From CAWDMW01 sp963803575 (GTDB lineage Bacteria; Pseudomonadota; Alphaproteobacteria; Rickettsiales; UBA998), in NCBI GenBank assembly GCA_963803575.1, contig CAWDMW010000002.1, positions 62,001 to 126,000 on the forward strand: a stretch of DNA of 64,000 nt, in the 5' to 3' direction. Within the stretch, counting starts at the first letter, position 1, and every line of letters starts with the position of its first letter. Of this stretch, positions 42,669 through 51,885 are shown one piece after another. The position numbers were made by a program, and so were the translations under genes. The notes under the pieces were generated by a model. It saw only the letters and a program-made list of their open reading frames with translations, was not told where the DNA came from and did not search any database.

Positions 42669-43271
42669 ATGCAAACTGATCTTTTCCCGGCACCTCATGA
42701 ACCTGCAACTGAACGCGTTACTGGTCTGACTTATGTGCCTGATTTCATCACGCCACAGGAGGAAGCAGCGTTTACTGACATGATCGATAAGCAACCGTGG
42801 CTGACTGCCCTAAAGCGGCGCGTGCAGCATTATGGCTGGAAGTATGATTATACTGCCCGGCAGGTGGACGCAACGATGCGACTTGGGCCGCTGCCAAACT
42901 GGTTGATGGATTACTGTCAGCGATTATACGATGGCGGACATTTCCGGAAATTGCCGGATCAGGTGATTATCAATGAATATATGCCCGGTCAGGGGATTGC
43001 ATCGCATGTTGATTGTATGCCGTGTTTTGCTGAAACGATTGCCTCGCTCAGTATTGGGTCACCCTGCGTGATGGATTTTGTCGATACAGCGACTGAAGAA
43101 AAAATATCGCATCTGCTGGAACCGCGTAGCCTTGTGATATTCACACATGATGCCCGCTACCGGTGGAAGCATGGTATCGCTGCCCGTAAAACCGATAGGT
43201 ATGAGGGGCAGATTATCCAGCGTAGCAGGCGCATTTCCCTGACATTTCGCAATGTGATTTTTGAGGGCTAA
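42669..43271 (+). CDS. AlkB-type 2-oxoglutarate dioxygenase
   Basis: 200 residues. Iron ligands H113 and D115 (ASHVDCM) and H168 (RWKHGI); 2-oxoglutarate-binding R-x5-R (R188...R194 in RSRRISLTFRN); substrate-side PDQVIINEYMPGQGI. Demethylates alkylated bases in DNA or RNA. It is the only plus-strand gene of the island, opposite the RM operon. Downstream, 43400-43440 is GC-rich and self-complementary and may terminate either strand. Confidence 0.9.
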   Translation: MQTDLFPAPHEPATERVTGLTYVPDFITPQEEAAFTDMIDKQPWLTALKRRVQHYGWKYDYTARQVDATMRLGPLPNWLMDYCQRLYDGGHFRKLPDQVIINEYMPGQGIASHVDCMPCFAETIASLSIGSPCVMDFVDTATEEKISHLLEPRSLVIFTHDARYRWKHGIAARKTDRYEGQIIQRSRRISLTFRNVIFEG

Positions 43272-43444
43272 AAAACGAAATGCTCTCCAATATCCCCATT
43301 TCGCTATCTTGATAAACAAGCTATTGATATTGTTATATTCTGACCTCAAGAAAACGAAACGAAATGCATTTTTCCAAACTGACCCTAGCTAAAGACCGCG
43401 CCCTCGGCGTACCCGTAGGGGGACCCTCCGGGAGGACCCGTTAA

Positions 43445-43885
43445 TCATTTTGAGGGAGCAACAGGCGGTGCGGCCAACTTCTCAATGTGCAGGAGTTCAT
43501 GGGCGGGCGCATATTTCTCAAACACCATTTCATAGCGTGGGGCATGGGGTTTGTTGCCATCATCCACGCGCCGCATATGCGCATTGACGAATGTCACAAT
43601 CTGATTCAGTCGCTCCACAAACTCACGCTGCATATCACCATCAATATATTCATGAGCGGTGCTGCTATGCAGACGGGCGATGTCGCTGAGGCAGTGCTGT
43701 GCCAGCTCGCGCAGATGCACCAACCCATGCCATGCATCCTCGGTCTTGGATAATATGGCGTTCATCTGCTCCTGCGCACCGATGAGCGCATCAGAGTCAT
43801 AGGAATAGCAGCGTATGGCGTGATGCATCTCATCTGTGAGATGGTCTTGATCTTCATTTGTGATGGGTAATGTGGGTGCTGTCAT
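43445..43885 (-). CDS. Hypothetical helical protein of the island
   Basis: 146 residues, mainly helical and acidic at the N-terminus (NEDQDHLTDEMHHAI), with a central helix (ELAQHCLSDIARLHSS) and a Pro/Ala-rich end. Not recognised. It lies between the AlkB gene and the repeat-rich segment at 43951-44053. Confidence 0.5.
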   Translation of the reverse strand: MTAPTLPITNEDQDHLTDEMHHAIRCYSYDSDALIGAQEQMNAILSKTEDAWHGLVHLRELAQHCLSDIARLHSSTAHEYIDGDMQREFVERLNQIVTFVNAHMRRVDDGNKPHAPRYEMVFEKYAPAHELLHIEKLAAPPVAPSK

Positions 43886-43950
43886 GGCATCAATCTCCGT
43901 TGGGGTTGGCGGGGTGATAAACTGGTTCCGGCGCTGAAAAACGCATCATC

Positions 43951-44053
43951 ATATGGGGGCGTTCCTGACGTCCCCCATATATGAAATATATAGGAAGCCG
44001 GAATGTAGGTTTTCTGAGGGTTTAGCGGCGTTAGGAACGTCAGGAAGCCGGAA
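43951..44053. repeat. hairpin and direct repeats, possible origin remnant
   Basis: ATATGGGGG (43951-43959)/CCCCCATAT (43972-43980) is a perfect 9-bp stem. AGGAAGCCGGAA occurs at 43992-44003 and 44042-44053, and further GTTCCG/CGGAAC motifs continue to about 44125. The cluster lies directly downstream of the decayed replication gene, so an origin is possible. The 43886-44152 gap holds no convincing gene. Confidence 0.4.
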
Positions 44054-44152
44054 CGGCATTTCTGCGCGAAAGGCTCAGTTTTCCTTGGGTTTTGTTCGTT
44101 CCGACTGTTTGCGTTCCGGACCGGAAGGCCGAAATCAGGAACGATGTGATGA

Positions 44153-45501
44153 TCAATGTTTGTCATATTCACTGACCTCCTCAGCACCATCTGCGAGCAC
44201 ACCATTACCTTTGGCAAATTCGCCTTCTGGTACATCCAGCCATTTTTCAATCGTACTGCCTTTAGTGCGTCCTTTGATGATCTTCTTTTCATCCAGCAGG
44301 TCAGCGACCATCATTTCCAGCCTGTCACGACCAATGCCGCGAAGCTGCTCAGGCAGACGGTGGCGGTTCTGATAGACACCATTGCCACCGGTCTTGGTAA
44401 AGGGATAGCCATTCTTCGCGGCACGCGCCATAGCATCACGCAGCACCGCAATCAATTCATCTGCATTGGCTTCCTGCTTCCGGGTAAGAGCGGTGACATC
44501 CACCAGTAAGCCGGTATCATTTCGCCAAAAGGTGCGCACAGTACGATCTGCCTTGCCATTAGATTTAACCACGGCACCCTGAAACAGGGCATTAGGCTGA
44601 GGCTTCTCACCTAACAGTTTGAAAACTGCAGCCTGTTCGCGTGGGGCATAGGGCCAGATGGCATAGGCGCAGCGCACGCCATCCACCAGTGCACTGGTCC
44701 CACGTATCGCATCCCGCGCCTGTGCGGCGCTTTGAATCGGAATGTTACCTTGGGGCTTACGCATATGATGGCTGATCAGCACGCATGCACCGGTTTTAGT
44801 GGCAAGACCTGCCAGTAATCCCGTCAGCAGACTACCAGTTGCCGGGTCTGCCGTAATATCTGCCTGCGCGAAGGAAGAAAGTGGATCAAAGACAATCAAT
44901 CGCAAATCTTCCATAGCGCAGAGCTGATCTTCCAATTCACGAAATGCGTCGGTAATTTGTGGCTTGCCTTTTTCTGCTGCTTGTACAATGGGCAATGGAC
45001 CACCGGCATTAGGCAATGGTATAATATAGAGCTTGTCGGAGTGATTAAGATAGTGCTGATCAGGATCAAGCCGTTTCAGGCGACGATGCACCTCTGCCTG
45101 ATCATCTTCAGCGGTAAATACAACAGCTTTGCCGAAAGAAGTAACACGGTTGCCGAGGCTTTCCATGCCCGGGCTATATGCCGGGCGATTTTCACCCGTT
45201 GCAGATGATCACGCGCTTGCCTTTCAGTGGCGACCAGTCGGTTTTATCGAGCGGGGCGTTGGCTCCTCCCATTGCAGAGCTTGCGGTGTAGCCCTTATCA
45301 ATCAGTACCTGTGCGGCTTTTTCGCCCTCGCAAATAATGAGCTCATCTGCCGCCGCGATGCCGGGCAAATTATACAGTGGGCGTGGTGACGGCATACGCC
45401 ATTTTTTGCCGCGATGGTCATGCATGGTGATCGTTCCATTGTGTGACCAGGATCAGACGGTTCGAGATAGTTTGGCTGGAATCATGGGCATTATTTTGCA
45501 T
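44153..45501 (-). pseudogene. Decayed toprim-primase/RepA-like ATPase
   Basis: Starts well (AAGGAG before ATG 45501; MQNNAHDSSQTISNRLIL) but stops after 27 codons. A second frame (45425-45192) holds a toprim motif, ELIICEGEKAAQVLI...TASSAMGG, and ends at KRVIIC. A third (45166-44153) is an AAA_25/RepA-type ATPase with VVFTAEDDQAEVHRRL, RLIVFDPLSSFA and VLISHHMRKPQG, but the Walker A loop is missing. Deletions at the joints removed the rest of toprim and the P-loop. The longest piece (337 codons) may still be translated but cannot bind ATP normally. Confidence 0.75.
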
Positions 45502-45619
45502 CGCTTTACTCCTTCGTAAGGTACGGTTTCTAGCGGTGTTGCCCGCTATTGCCCGGAGTAAAACAGGTGCATGTCACTGCTAGCATTAGTTAGTAACAAA
45601 ATATCACTAGCGATAACTT

Positions 45620-46441
45620 TTAATCGTCAATTTCCTCAAACAGCTCTTTTTTCAAAGCGGAGAAGCGCGTCTTGAACGAAGAAAAATTCAGCGATCGTTC
45701 AGTTCCATTGCTGCTCAACCAGTGGATTTGATCTGCAGTCATCTCCTGAATGAGGTCAATATCCTGCTGGCGCTTGCGCAAATAATCCCAGACCTGTCGT
45801 GCTTTCGGTGATTGTCTATGCTCACGCGCCATGCGTTGCATCACTTCCTTTATCAGTTCGTGAAGTTCATTAGTACGCACATCCGAAGCCTTGGTGACTT
45901 TTAGAGCAGGTGTTTGCTCAAGCCATTTGCGCAGCAAAGGATAGCCGGGAAGCGGCCATTCGCCTTGTTCTACAAAATAGGCCCTAAGCTGCTCCTGCGT
46001 TATCCAGTATAAATCGCGTTTGGGAATTTGGCGAACCGGTCCATTTGCTGTGGAGCAATCATTCAAAACCAGCGACTTATCATTGAGCAGACTTAGCTTA
46101 TCAGCCTGCAAGAATTCATCTATACGCCCGAATTGATCAAGTCTTTCAATAAGTAGTGCTGTTCGCTGCCCAAGCCTGTTCAATACATCACCCTGCATAT
46201 TCTGATCATTCTTGTTATAGCTTTCAGCGTCATGCCTACAGGGAATATGCAGCGCACATTTAAGCGCACGTTTCCTGATGGCAGATATCATTCCTTCTTC
46301 CAGCACCTGCTGGTGTTGTACGCAATCCGGAAATGCGAGCTGCGCGATCTGCCCCACCTCCAGCCTATCCCTCAACAAGCCCAGCTCGGCCTGATCAAGA
46401 ATATTCATATCGATTTCGTAATCCTGTAGCAGTGACCTCAT
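45620..46441 (-). CDS. Hypothetical protein next to integrase
   Basis: 273 residues, no membrane segments. A central helix-rich part (ITQEQLRAYFVEQGEWPLPG, LLRKWLEQTPAL) suggests a DNA-binding region, followed by a helical tail (HELIKEVMQRMAREH; RLKKELFEEIDD-type end). Found downstream of the integrase with a 4-base overlap, so probably co-expressed. Family not recognised. Confidence 0.6.
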   Translation of the reverse strand: MRSLLQDYEIDMNILDQAELGLLRDRLEVGQIAQLAFPDCVQHQQVLEEGMISAIRKRALKCALHIPCRHDAESYNKNDQNMQGDVLNRLGQRTALLIERLDQFGRIDEFLQADKLSLLNDKSLVLNDCSTANGPVRQIPKRDLYWITQEQLRAYFVEQGEWPLPGYPLLRKWLEQTPALKVTKASDVRTNELHELIKEVMQRMAREHRQSPKARQVWDYLRKRQQDIDLIQEMTADQIHWLSSNGTERSLNFSSFKTRFSALKKELFEEIDD

Positions 46442-47505
46442 GCATGCTCCGCAAAAATTTTGTCGTTCATTTTCTCGACTACGGAAGCCGTGTGGGATTC
46501 AGACAGGTGGCTATAGCGCTTCACCATTTGCAGCGTCTTATGCCCTAGCACCTCTGCAATTTCAGCAATGCTGGCACCGTTCATGGCCAGATAGGAAGCC
46601 GCCGAATGGCGCAAATCATGAAAACGAAAATCTTCCAGCTTGGCCGTTTCCACGGCATTTTCCCATGCGGTGCGAATATCTATGGGCTGGTCTTTAATGT
46701 TACTTGGAAAGACATAGTCTGAATGGGCGGGGCGATTCTCTGGATGCTGCTGCAATAATTTGAGTGCAAATCCACGTACCGGAAGGGAACACCGCTCTCC
46801 ATTCTTGGTTTCATGCAGGGTGATCATGCCACGCCTGAGATCGACATCTGGCCAGCGTATACGTAGCAGTTCATTTTTACGTGCGCCGGTGCTGAGTGCC
46901 AGAATCACCACCATATAAAGATAGGGGTTGGTACTCGCCTTGCAGGCTTCCAGTATGCGCTGCCGTTCTTTGTCGGAAAGAAAGCGCACACGACCGCGCG
47001 GCTCTTTCAGTTTAGAGATTTTGCGCACCGGGTTCTGGTCAATCCATTCCCACTGGTTCAATGCGACCATGAATACATGTCCAAGGGCAGTGGTGTAGCG
47101 ATTAGCGGTAGTGAGTCCTATTTCACGTCCGTAGCGATTCTTAGTGCCGATAAGCTGATTGCGATAATCCGAAATCATGCCCGGCGTTACATCGGCAAGA
47201 AGATAGTCGCCCAGCGTATCTTTCCAATATTTCAGGTAGTGGCGTTGATTAACTGTCTCGTCCGGGCGCAGATCCAATATCTCCCACGTGTATTTTTCAA
47301 TCAAGTCAGCCATTGTGTGCTTTTTTGCCTTGGCCGTTTTGAAATAGCGCCCCTCGCGGATCGCCGCTTCGGTCTGCTGCACCCAGATTTTTGCATCCGT
47401 CAGTCGTTGAAAAGTGGCCGTCTGTACCGGATGCCCTCTCAGGCGCACGCGAACACGATAACTGCTGTTGCCATCTTTATTTGTGCGCTTCTCAATATTT
47501 GCCAT
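46438..47505 (-). CDS. Tyrosine integrase of the tRNA-fMet island
   Basis: 355 residues. N-terminal arm-binding domain (YRVRVRLRGHPVQTATF), SAM-like core-binding domain (~65-160), catalytic domain with R209 (STGARKNELL), H296-x-x-R299 (HDLRHSAAS), GH at 321-322 and nucleophile Y331. The complete active set suggests it is functional. It lies 300 bp from the intact tRNA-fMet, as expected for an island integrase; that 300-bp gap has the arm-like repeats and no gene. Confidence 0.95.
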   Translation of the reverse strand: MANIEKRTNKDGNSSYRVRVRLRGHPVQTATFQRLTDAKIWVQQTEAAIREGRYFKTAKAKKHTMADLIEKYTWEILDLRPDETVNQRHYLKYWKDTLGDYLLADVTPGMISDYRNQLIGTKNRYGREIGLTTANRYTTALGHVFMVALNQWEWIDQNPVRKISKLKEPRGRVRFLSDKERQRILEACKASTNPYLYMVVILALSTGARKNELLRIRWPDVDLRRGMITLHETKNGERCSLPVRGFALKLLQQHPENRPAHSDYVFPSNIKDQPIDIRTAWENAVETAKLEDFRFHDLRHSAASYLAMNGASIAEIAEVLGHKTLQMVKRYSHLSESHTASVVEKMNDKIFAEHA

Positions 47506-47717
47506 AGTTTCCCCGCTATTTTTTGTCGTTTGTCGTAACTTACCGTAGCGTGCGGGAAGCTCCTAGCGAATAGCACATCAGTCTATGCTATTTCGAAAAC
47601 ATTGTAATCACAGCGTATTGGCGCGTATTTACTGGCCCATAGGACATCCGCATGTATACCTATCACATGGGGTTATACCGGGAAGCTATGGCGATGTGTC
47701 GTGGGGATTTGTGGCCA

Positions 47718-47738
47718 ACTGGCCCGTGAGTGGCCCAT
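47718..47738 (+). repeat. integrase arm-like site, right
   Basis: TGGCCCGT and TGGCCCAT separated by 3 bases, matching the left-end copy at 31762-31782. Confidence 0.5.
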
Positions 47739-47805
47739 TTTACGAAGAGCCCTGAAAGCAGGTTTGCTTACCGCCTTGTAAATCACTGTAATATAAAAGG
47801 AAAGT

Positions 47806-47882
<77 letters not shown>

Positions 47883-47895
47883 ACAATCTATGGGT

Positions 47896-47923
47896 GTTAT
47901 AAACGAGACGCGCAAAAACGCAA
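47896..47923 (-). promoter_or_regulatory. tRNA-fMet promoter
   Basis: On the minus strand TTGCGT (47923-47918), 16-base spacer, TATAAC (47901-47896), 13 bases before the tRNA. Confidence 0.5.
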
Positions 47924-47947
47924 GCATTACTTTTCAACAAACGACAC

Positions 47948-47977
47948 AAAAAAAACGGCGGGAAGCAACCCCGCCGT
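47948..47977 (-). terminator. Rho-independent terminator, minus strand
   Basis: ACGGCGGG (47955-47962)/CCCGCCGT (47970-47977), 7-base loop, then eight U on the minus strand. Ends the four-helix-bundle gene. Confidence 0.92.
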
Positions 47978-48013
47978 GTAAGTGTCTGATTCTGCGTCTG
48001 AAAAGACTATTAT

Positions 48014-48505
48014 TTATGAAGCTGCACGCAAATCTTCGATTTTTTCTTCATGGCGTGACAGTTCTGCATGGAAACGTCTGAGCAACTCACTAACTTGTGG
48101 ATCAATATCCTTATCTAACGCGTCTTGTAGCTGCTCTACCAGATACTCTTCACCACGTTCAATCTCTGCCAATGCTGCTTTGCGGCTATCCTGAAATTTG
48201 CTGCGGAAGCTGGTAAATGCCTGATGCAGTGAACCGCTGGTCGTGCCATCCATAGATGTCAGGTCAATGGATGCATCAATTGATTGTAGGGAGGCTTTTA
48301 ATTCTTGTAGCGTTTTCGCACGTGCAGCTGCACAACTGCGGAAATAATCCGCCAGTTCCACTTCATCGTTTTTCACTAAATCTGCAGATTGCTCATACCC
48401 TGACTGGCTATCAGCCACGTGGTTAGCAATATCTTTAAGCACATCAATCGTGTTTTTGCGTTGTTGTTCTGTCAATGTGCCTTGTTGTAATGTTGCCATG
48501 TTCAT
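48014..48505 (-). CDS. PA2169/DUF2383-type four-helix-bundle protein
   Basis: 163 residues, nearly all helical. LKDIANHVADSQSGYEQSADL and the ferritin-like AEIERGEEYLVEQLQDALD are features of the PA2169 family (DUF2383), often stress-related. No clear metal site can be asserted. Monocistronic with its own terminator. Confidence 0.82.
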   Translation of the reverse strand: MNMATLQQGTLTEQQRKNTIDVLKDIANHVADSQSGYEQSADLVKNDEVELADYFRSCAAARAKTLQELKASLQSIDASIDLTSMDGTTSGSLHQAFTSFRSKFQDSRKAALAEIERGEEYLVEQLQDALDKDIDPQVSELLRRFHAELSRHEEKIEDLRAAS

Positions 48506-48725
48506 GACTCCTTGCGTTATGTTGTTTCGACAAAAATGACTATGGCATAGCGTAGATCAGTTCACAGTAAGAGACATGAACGAAAAACATAAAGGCACTG
48601 CAAAGATTGGTGCTGTACATTCGCTTAAGCAGCGGCTATAAGTGAGACAAATTCATTTAAGCATTTCAGTAAGCTTAAACTGCACGGCTTAAATGAAGCT
48701 GTCGTTTATTTGAGGCTAAAATCTC

Positions 48726-48995
48726 GTGTTTACAATATTATTTGGTCGTCCGCTGTTTAATGCCGTCATTAAGCAGGAACGTTTGGCGTTCTTGCTTTGT
48801 GCTTCACCGGAGCCAGAAGATGAAGAAACCCCACCCGTTCCTGGGGACATCACAGAGGAAGAAGCAGAGACCGCAACAGTTCAGACAGATGAAGAAATAG
48901 ACGAAGTATGGGGTGAGACGGAAACTGTAGAAGTAATATCTGATACTTACGTCGATGAAGAAAACCCCGAGAACGACACAACTACCACAAACTAA
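48726..48995 (+). CDS. Acidic small protein
   Basis: 89 codons from a GTG. The first 26 residues are basic/hydrophobic (FTILFGRPLFNAVIKQERLAFLL); the rest is Glu/Asp/Thr-rich and likely disordered. Not recognised. A good terminator follows the stop by 8 bases, which supports expression. The start is uncertain. Confidence 0.45.
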   Translation: MFTILFGRPLFNAVIKQERLAFLLCASPEPEDEETPPVPGDITEEEAETATVQTDEEIDEVWGETETVEVISDTYVDEENPENDTTTTN

Positions 48996-49003
48996 CACCT
49001 CCT

Positions 49004-49037
49004 TGCCATAAGCCCCTTAGGCTTGTGGCATTTTTTT
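49004..49037 (+). terminator. Rho-independent terminator, plus strand
   Basis: TGCCATAAGCC (49004-49014)/GGCTTGTGGCA (49020-49030), 5-base loop, seven T at 49031-49037. Confidence 0.92.
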
Positions 49038-49046
49038 GTCCGGCAC

Positions 49047-49244
49047 TTATCCCTCCAGCTCGCGTGCTTCTTCTTTCAGCAAAATCGGAATGCCGTTATG
49101 AATCGGGTATGCCAGTCCTGCTTTTGCACTCATCAGCTCCTGTGTGTCTGCCGCGTATGTCAGAGGTGCTTTACTGACAGGACAGGCCAGAATATCCAGC
49201 AATGACATATCAAAAGACGGGTTAGACGTATCAAACGAGGTCAT
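49047..49244 (-). CDS. Trm112/UPF0434-family protein
   Basis: 65 residues. LLDILACPVSKAPLTYAADTQEL and AGLAYPIHNGIPILL match the UPF0434 small zinc-ribbon-like family, related to Trm112. Usually found near lipid-A/LpxK genes; here it stands beside tRNA-Gly. Role uncertain. Confidence 0.88.
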   Translation of the reverse strand: MTSFDTSNPSFDMSLLDILACPVSKAPLTYAADTQELMSAKAGLAYPIHNGIPILLKEEARELEG

Positions 49245-49352
49245 AGGTTTTGGCCTTATAAAAAATTAAGTGAATCAGAAAGCATTTTTGTGCTTGCAAA
49301 ATATCATAAGGTGGTTAGTATCCGCAAGCATATCGTGCAAACATGGCATTTA

Positions 49353-49427
49353 GCGGGTGTAGCTCAGGGGTAGAGCGCAACCTTGCCAAGGTTGAAGTCG
49401 AGAGTTCGAATCTCTTCACCCGCTCCA
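49353..49427 (+). tRNA. tRNA-Gly(GCC)
   Basis: Acceptor GCGGGTG/CACCCGC, anticodon loop TTGCCAA, T loop TTCGAAT, CCA encoded at 49425-49427. 75 nt with CCA. Confidence 0.96.
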
Positions 49428-49484
49428 TATACGTTTAGTTACCAGCCCCTCATACTTGATCGTTCAAACAAGGATAGTTTCCTT

Positions 49485-50465
49485 ATGCAAGCTCCCTATA
49501 ACTGGGCAATACTTGGCGCAGGTCGTATCGCTCATACCTTTGTACAATCCATGCGGGACGTGAGACAAGCCAATCTATATGCTGTTGGCTCACGTGATGT
49601 AGCACGCGCGCAATCATTTGCCAGCCAATACAATATTAATGTGGCGTATGGCGACTACCTTTCCATGATGCGAGATGAGGCTATTGATATTGTGTACGTG
49701 GCCACACCGCATTCGCATCACCATGCATGTGTCATGTTGGCATTAGAACACGGCAAACACGTATTATGCGAGAAACCACTGACAATTTCCCATGCCCTAG
49801 CCAAAACCATGTTTGACAAAGCCCATACGCAGGACCTTCATCTGATGGAAGCCATGTGGACACGGTTCCTGCCTGTATGGCAACAGGTGAAACGATGGAT
49901 TGACGAAGGGTTGATTGGTGATATACGCATGATGATGGCAGATTTCACCCATCGCAGTGAATCATTTGACCCCACAGACCGAAAGTTTGACAAAGCCCTT
50001 GCTGGCGGTGCGTTACTGGATATTGGTGTGTACCCTATTGCACTGGCTAATTTTCTGCTGCCCGAAGCACCGTCACATATCGCTAGTCACGCCAGCTTCA
50101 GCGAGACGGGGGTTGATATGCAATCCAGTTACTTACTCCACTATGCAAACGGCGCGCAAGCAGTACTGGCTGCCAGTTTTGAAACGCATGGCACCAAAAC
50201 TGGCAGTATTTGCGGTGTAGATGGGATGATTCAGGTTAAGGATTTCTGGAAAGGAGACACGGCCACTATTGAGCGTTACGGGCAAGAATCAGAGGTGCAT
50301 CATTTCCCTATCACCTCCAACGGGATGCAGTATCAGGCCATCGCTATGATGCAGGATATAGCACAGGGTAAGCAGAGTAATAATGTCATGCCACCGCAAG
50401 ATTCCCTACTGATTGCCCAAATAATGGATGATATAAGGGAGATATGGGAAAACCAACATCGTTAA
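49485..50465 (+). CDS. Gfo/Idh/MocA-family oxidoreductase
   Basis: 326 residues from ATG 49485 (AAGGA upstream). Rossmann motif ILGAGRIAHTF (9-19), the family signature GKHVLCEKPLT (~residue 90), then the C-terminal alpha/beta domain with GGALLDIGVYPI. NAD(P)-dependent oxidoreductase for a sugar-like substrate, identity unknown. The longer frame to 49383 overlaps tRNA-Gly and is not used. Confidence 0.9.
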   Translation: MQAPYNWAILGAGRIAHTFVQSMRDVRQANLYAVGSRDVARAQSFASQYNINVAYGDYLSMMRDEAIDIVYVATPHSHHHACVMLALEHGKHVLCEKPLTISHALAKTMFDKAHTQDLHLMEAMWTRFLPVWQQVKRWIDEGLIGDIRMMMADFTHRSESFDPTDRKFDKALAGGALLDIGVYPIALANFLLPEAPSHIASHASFSETGVDMQSSYLLHYANGAQAVLAASFETHGTKTGSICGVDGMIQVKDFWKGDTATIERYGQESEVHHFPITSNGMQYQAIAMMQDIAQGKQSNNVMPPQDSLLIAQIMDDIREIWENQHR

Positions 50466-50577
50466 ACCCTTTAATATGTCATGAAATCGTCATGCACCTT
50501 AATGCATGAAAAGGCTATACTGATAGTTCATTATTTCCTAATAGCAGACATAAGCATTTGCTTTACCATGAACCCTT

Positions 50578-51306
50578 ATGCTTCCACGAACCAACTTTCT
50601 AAGCCAGTCATTTAGCCGCATCGGTGATACTTTCAAAGGTATGACCACTGCAACGGCGCATGATGAAAGCCGCACGGACAGCCAGTACCGCACGGAAGCA
50701 CTCCATAACTTTAACCAAAGCAAAAACCAGTTCATGTGGGGGGAAACCAGCAAAATCCTCACCATGGCAATGTCCGCTGTATTAATGGGCGGGATCACGG
50801 GTACGGTGGTTAGCATGTTGTCTGGTTCGGCTTTAGGCATGGGTATGCTGGCCGTTGGAGGGCTGGCATTAGCAGCAGGCGCGATAGGCGCGGCCTATAT
50901 GGGCTTTAAATCGCGTGGCATGAATTTTATCAATGTCAATGAAACAAACGCAGAATTAGCCGCTCGCAAACACACACAGGAACTTACCCCTACCCTATCA
51001 AAAGCGGTTGGCACAGAAGTGGGAAAAGAAGTCAAGCAGGCGATGAAAGAAGCATTCGCTGAAGCTGGCATGCAACAGCTTCATCCTCATCAGCTTGCCA
51101 CAGCCAACGTATCTGCTGGTAGTGTAGACGCCGCTGTAGTGGACGTGCCATTCAGAGAAATACGCCATGATCTTTCACGCGCGGAACAACAGCAATTACC
51201 CGCCTCACCTAAGCCTGAAAGCCGTATTCTGACAAGCGAGATGCAACATGATGCACGCTTATTGCCCGAGCATAGCACTGCACTGACCCATGCCTCAGGC
51301 AGATAA
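50578..51306 (+). CDS. Hypothetical membrane protein
   Basis: 242 residues. Two adjacent hydrophobic, glycine-rich segments (TMAMSAVLMGGITGTVVSML; GMGMLAVGGLALAAGAIGAA, about residues 61-105) flanked by long soluble parts: a Thr/Ser/Gln-rich N-terminus and a helical, Ala/Gln-rich C-terminus. No family recognised. Confidence 0.55.
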   Translation: MLPRTNFLSQSFSRIGDTFKGMTTATAHDESRTDSQYRTEALHNFNQSKNQFMWGETSKILTMAMSAVLMGGITGTVVSMLSGSALGMGMLAVGGLALAAGAIGAAYMGFKSRGMNFINVNETNAELAARKHTQELTPTLSKAVGTEVGKEVKQAMKEAFAEAGMQQLHPHQLATANVSAGSVDAAVVDVPFREIRHDLSRAEQQQLPASPKPESRILTSEMQHDARLLPEHSTALTHASGR

Positions 51307-51308
51307 GA

Positions 51309-51635
51309 TTACGCGTCTACTTTCTGCATATCTTCGCACGCCTGATCCAGATACTCGTTCATCTTTTGACGGATATCGTCTTTAGTGATGTTGACATCTG
51401 CTTGTTGCAAGTCCACATACACTTTCCGCAGCACATCATCGTCACCCACTTCCTGAAAATCCGCAATAATCACTTCTTTTGCGTATGCTTCGGTATCTGA
51501 TGCATTCTTGTGCATTAATCCAGCCGCCCACACACCCAGCATTTTGTTGCGGCGCGCTTCAATTTTGAAACGGACTTCTTCATTATGGGCATATTTCGCT
51601 TCAAAAGCCTTTTGCCGATCCATCATATCTGTCAT
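51309..51635 (-). CDS. F1-ATPase inhibitor zeta subunit (DUF1476)
   Basis: 108 residues. MMDRQKAFEAKYAHNEEVRFKI and RRNKMLGVWAAGLM match the alphaproteobacterial zeta family, whose N-terminus blocks ATP hydrolysis by F1Fo-ATP synthase. Strong lineage marker. Monocistronic, convergent with the preceding gene with only 2 bases between stops. Confidence 0.92.
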   Translation of the reverse strand: MTDMMDRQKAFEAKYAHNEEVRFKIEARRNKMLGVWAAGLMHKNASDTEAYAKEVIIADFQEVGDDDVLRKVYVDLQQADVNITKDDIRQKMNEYLDQACEDMQKVDA

Positions 51636-51885
51636 ATTTCCATATCCTTATTTGCAAACGTGTCTAATGTTGCATTGAGTTTACGAAGCAGACATGGCAC
51701 AGGGCAAGCAGAAAATGCATCTACGTGTAAACTAATTTTCATCTGCTGCTGTCTTTTCCCCTTTGCATCGGGAGCAATTTTGTGGTTAAAGGATACTTTA
51801 CATATATCGTGTTACGCATGACCTTTATATATGTGAAGGAATATAATTCTTTATGCTGATGAACCTGTCACACCACCGACGTATC

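Noticed and set aside
43882..44292. 136-codon minus-strand frame over the repeat cluster
   Set aside because: It overlaps the RepA-like frame and runs through the hairpin and direct repeats; composition is not protein-like.
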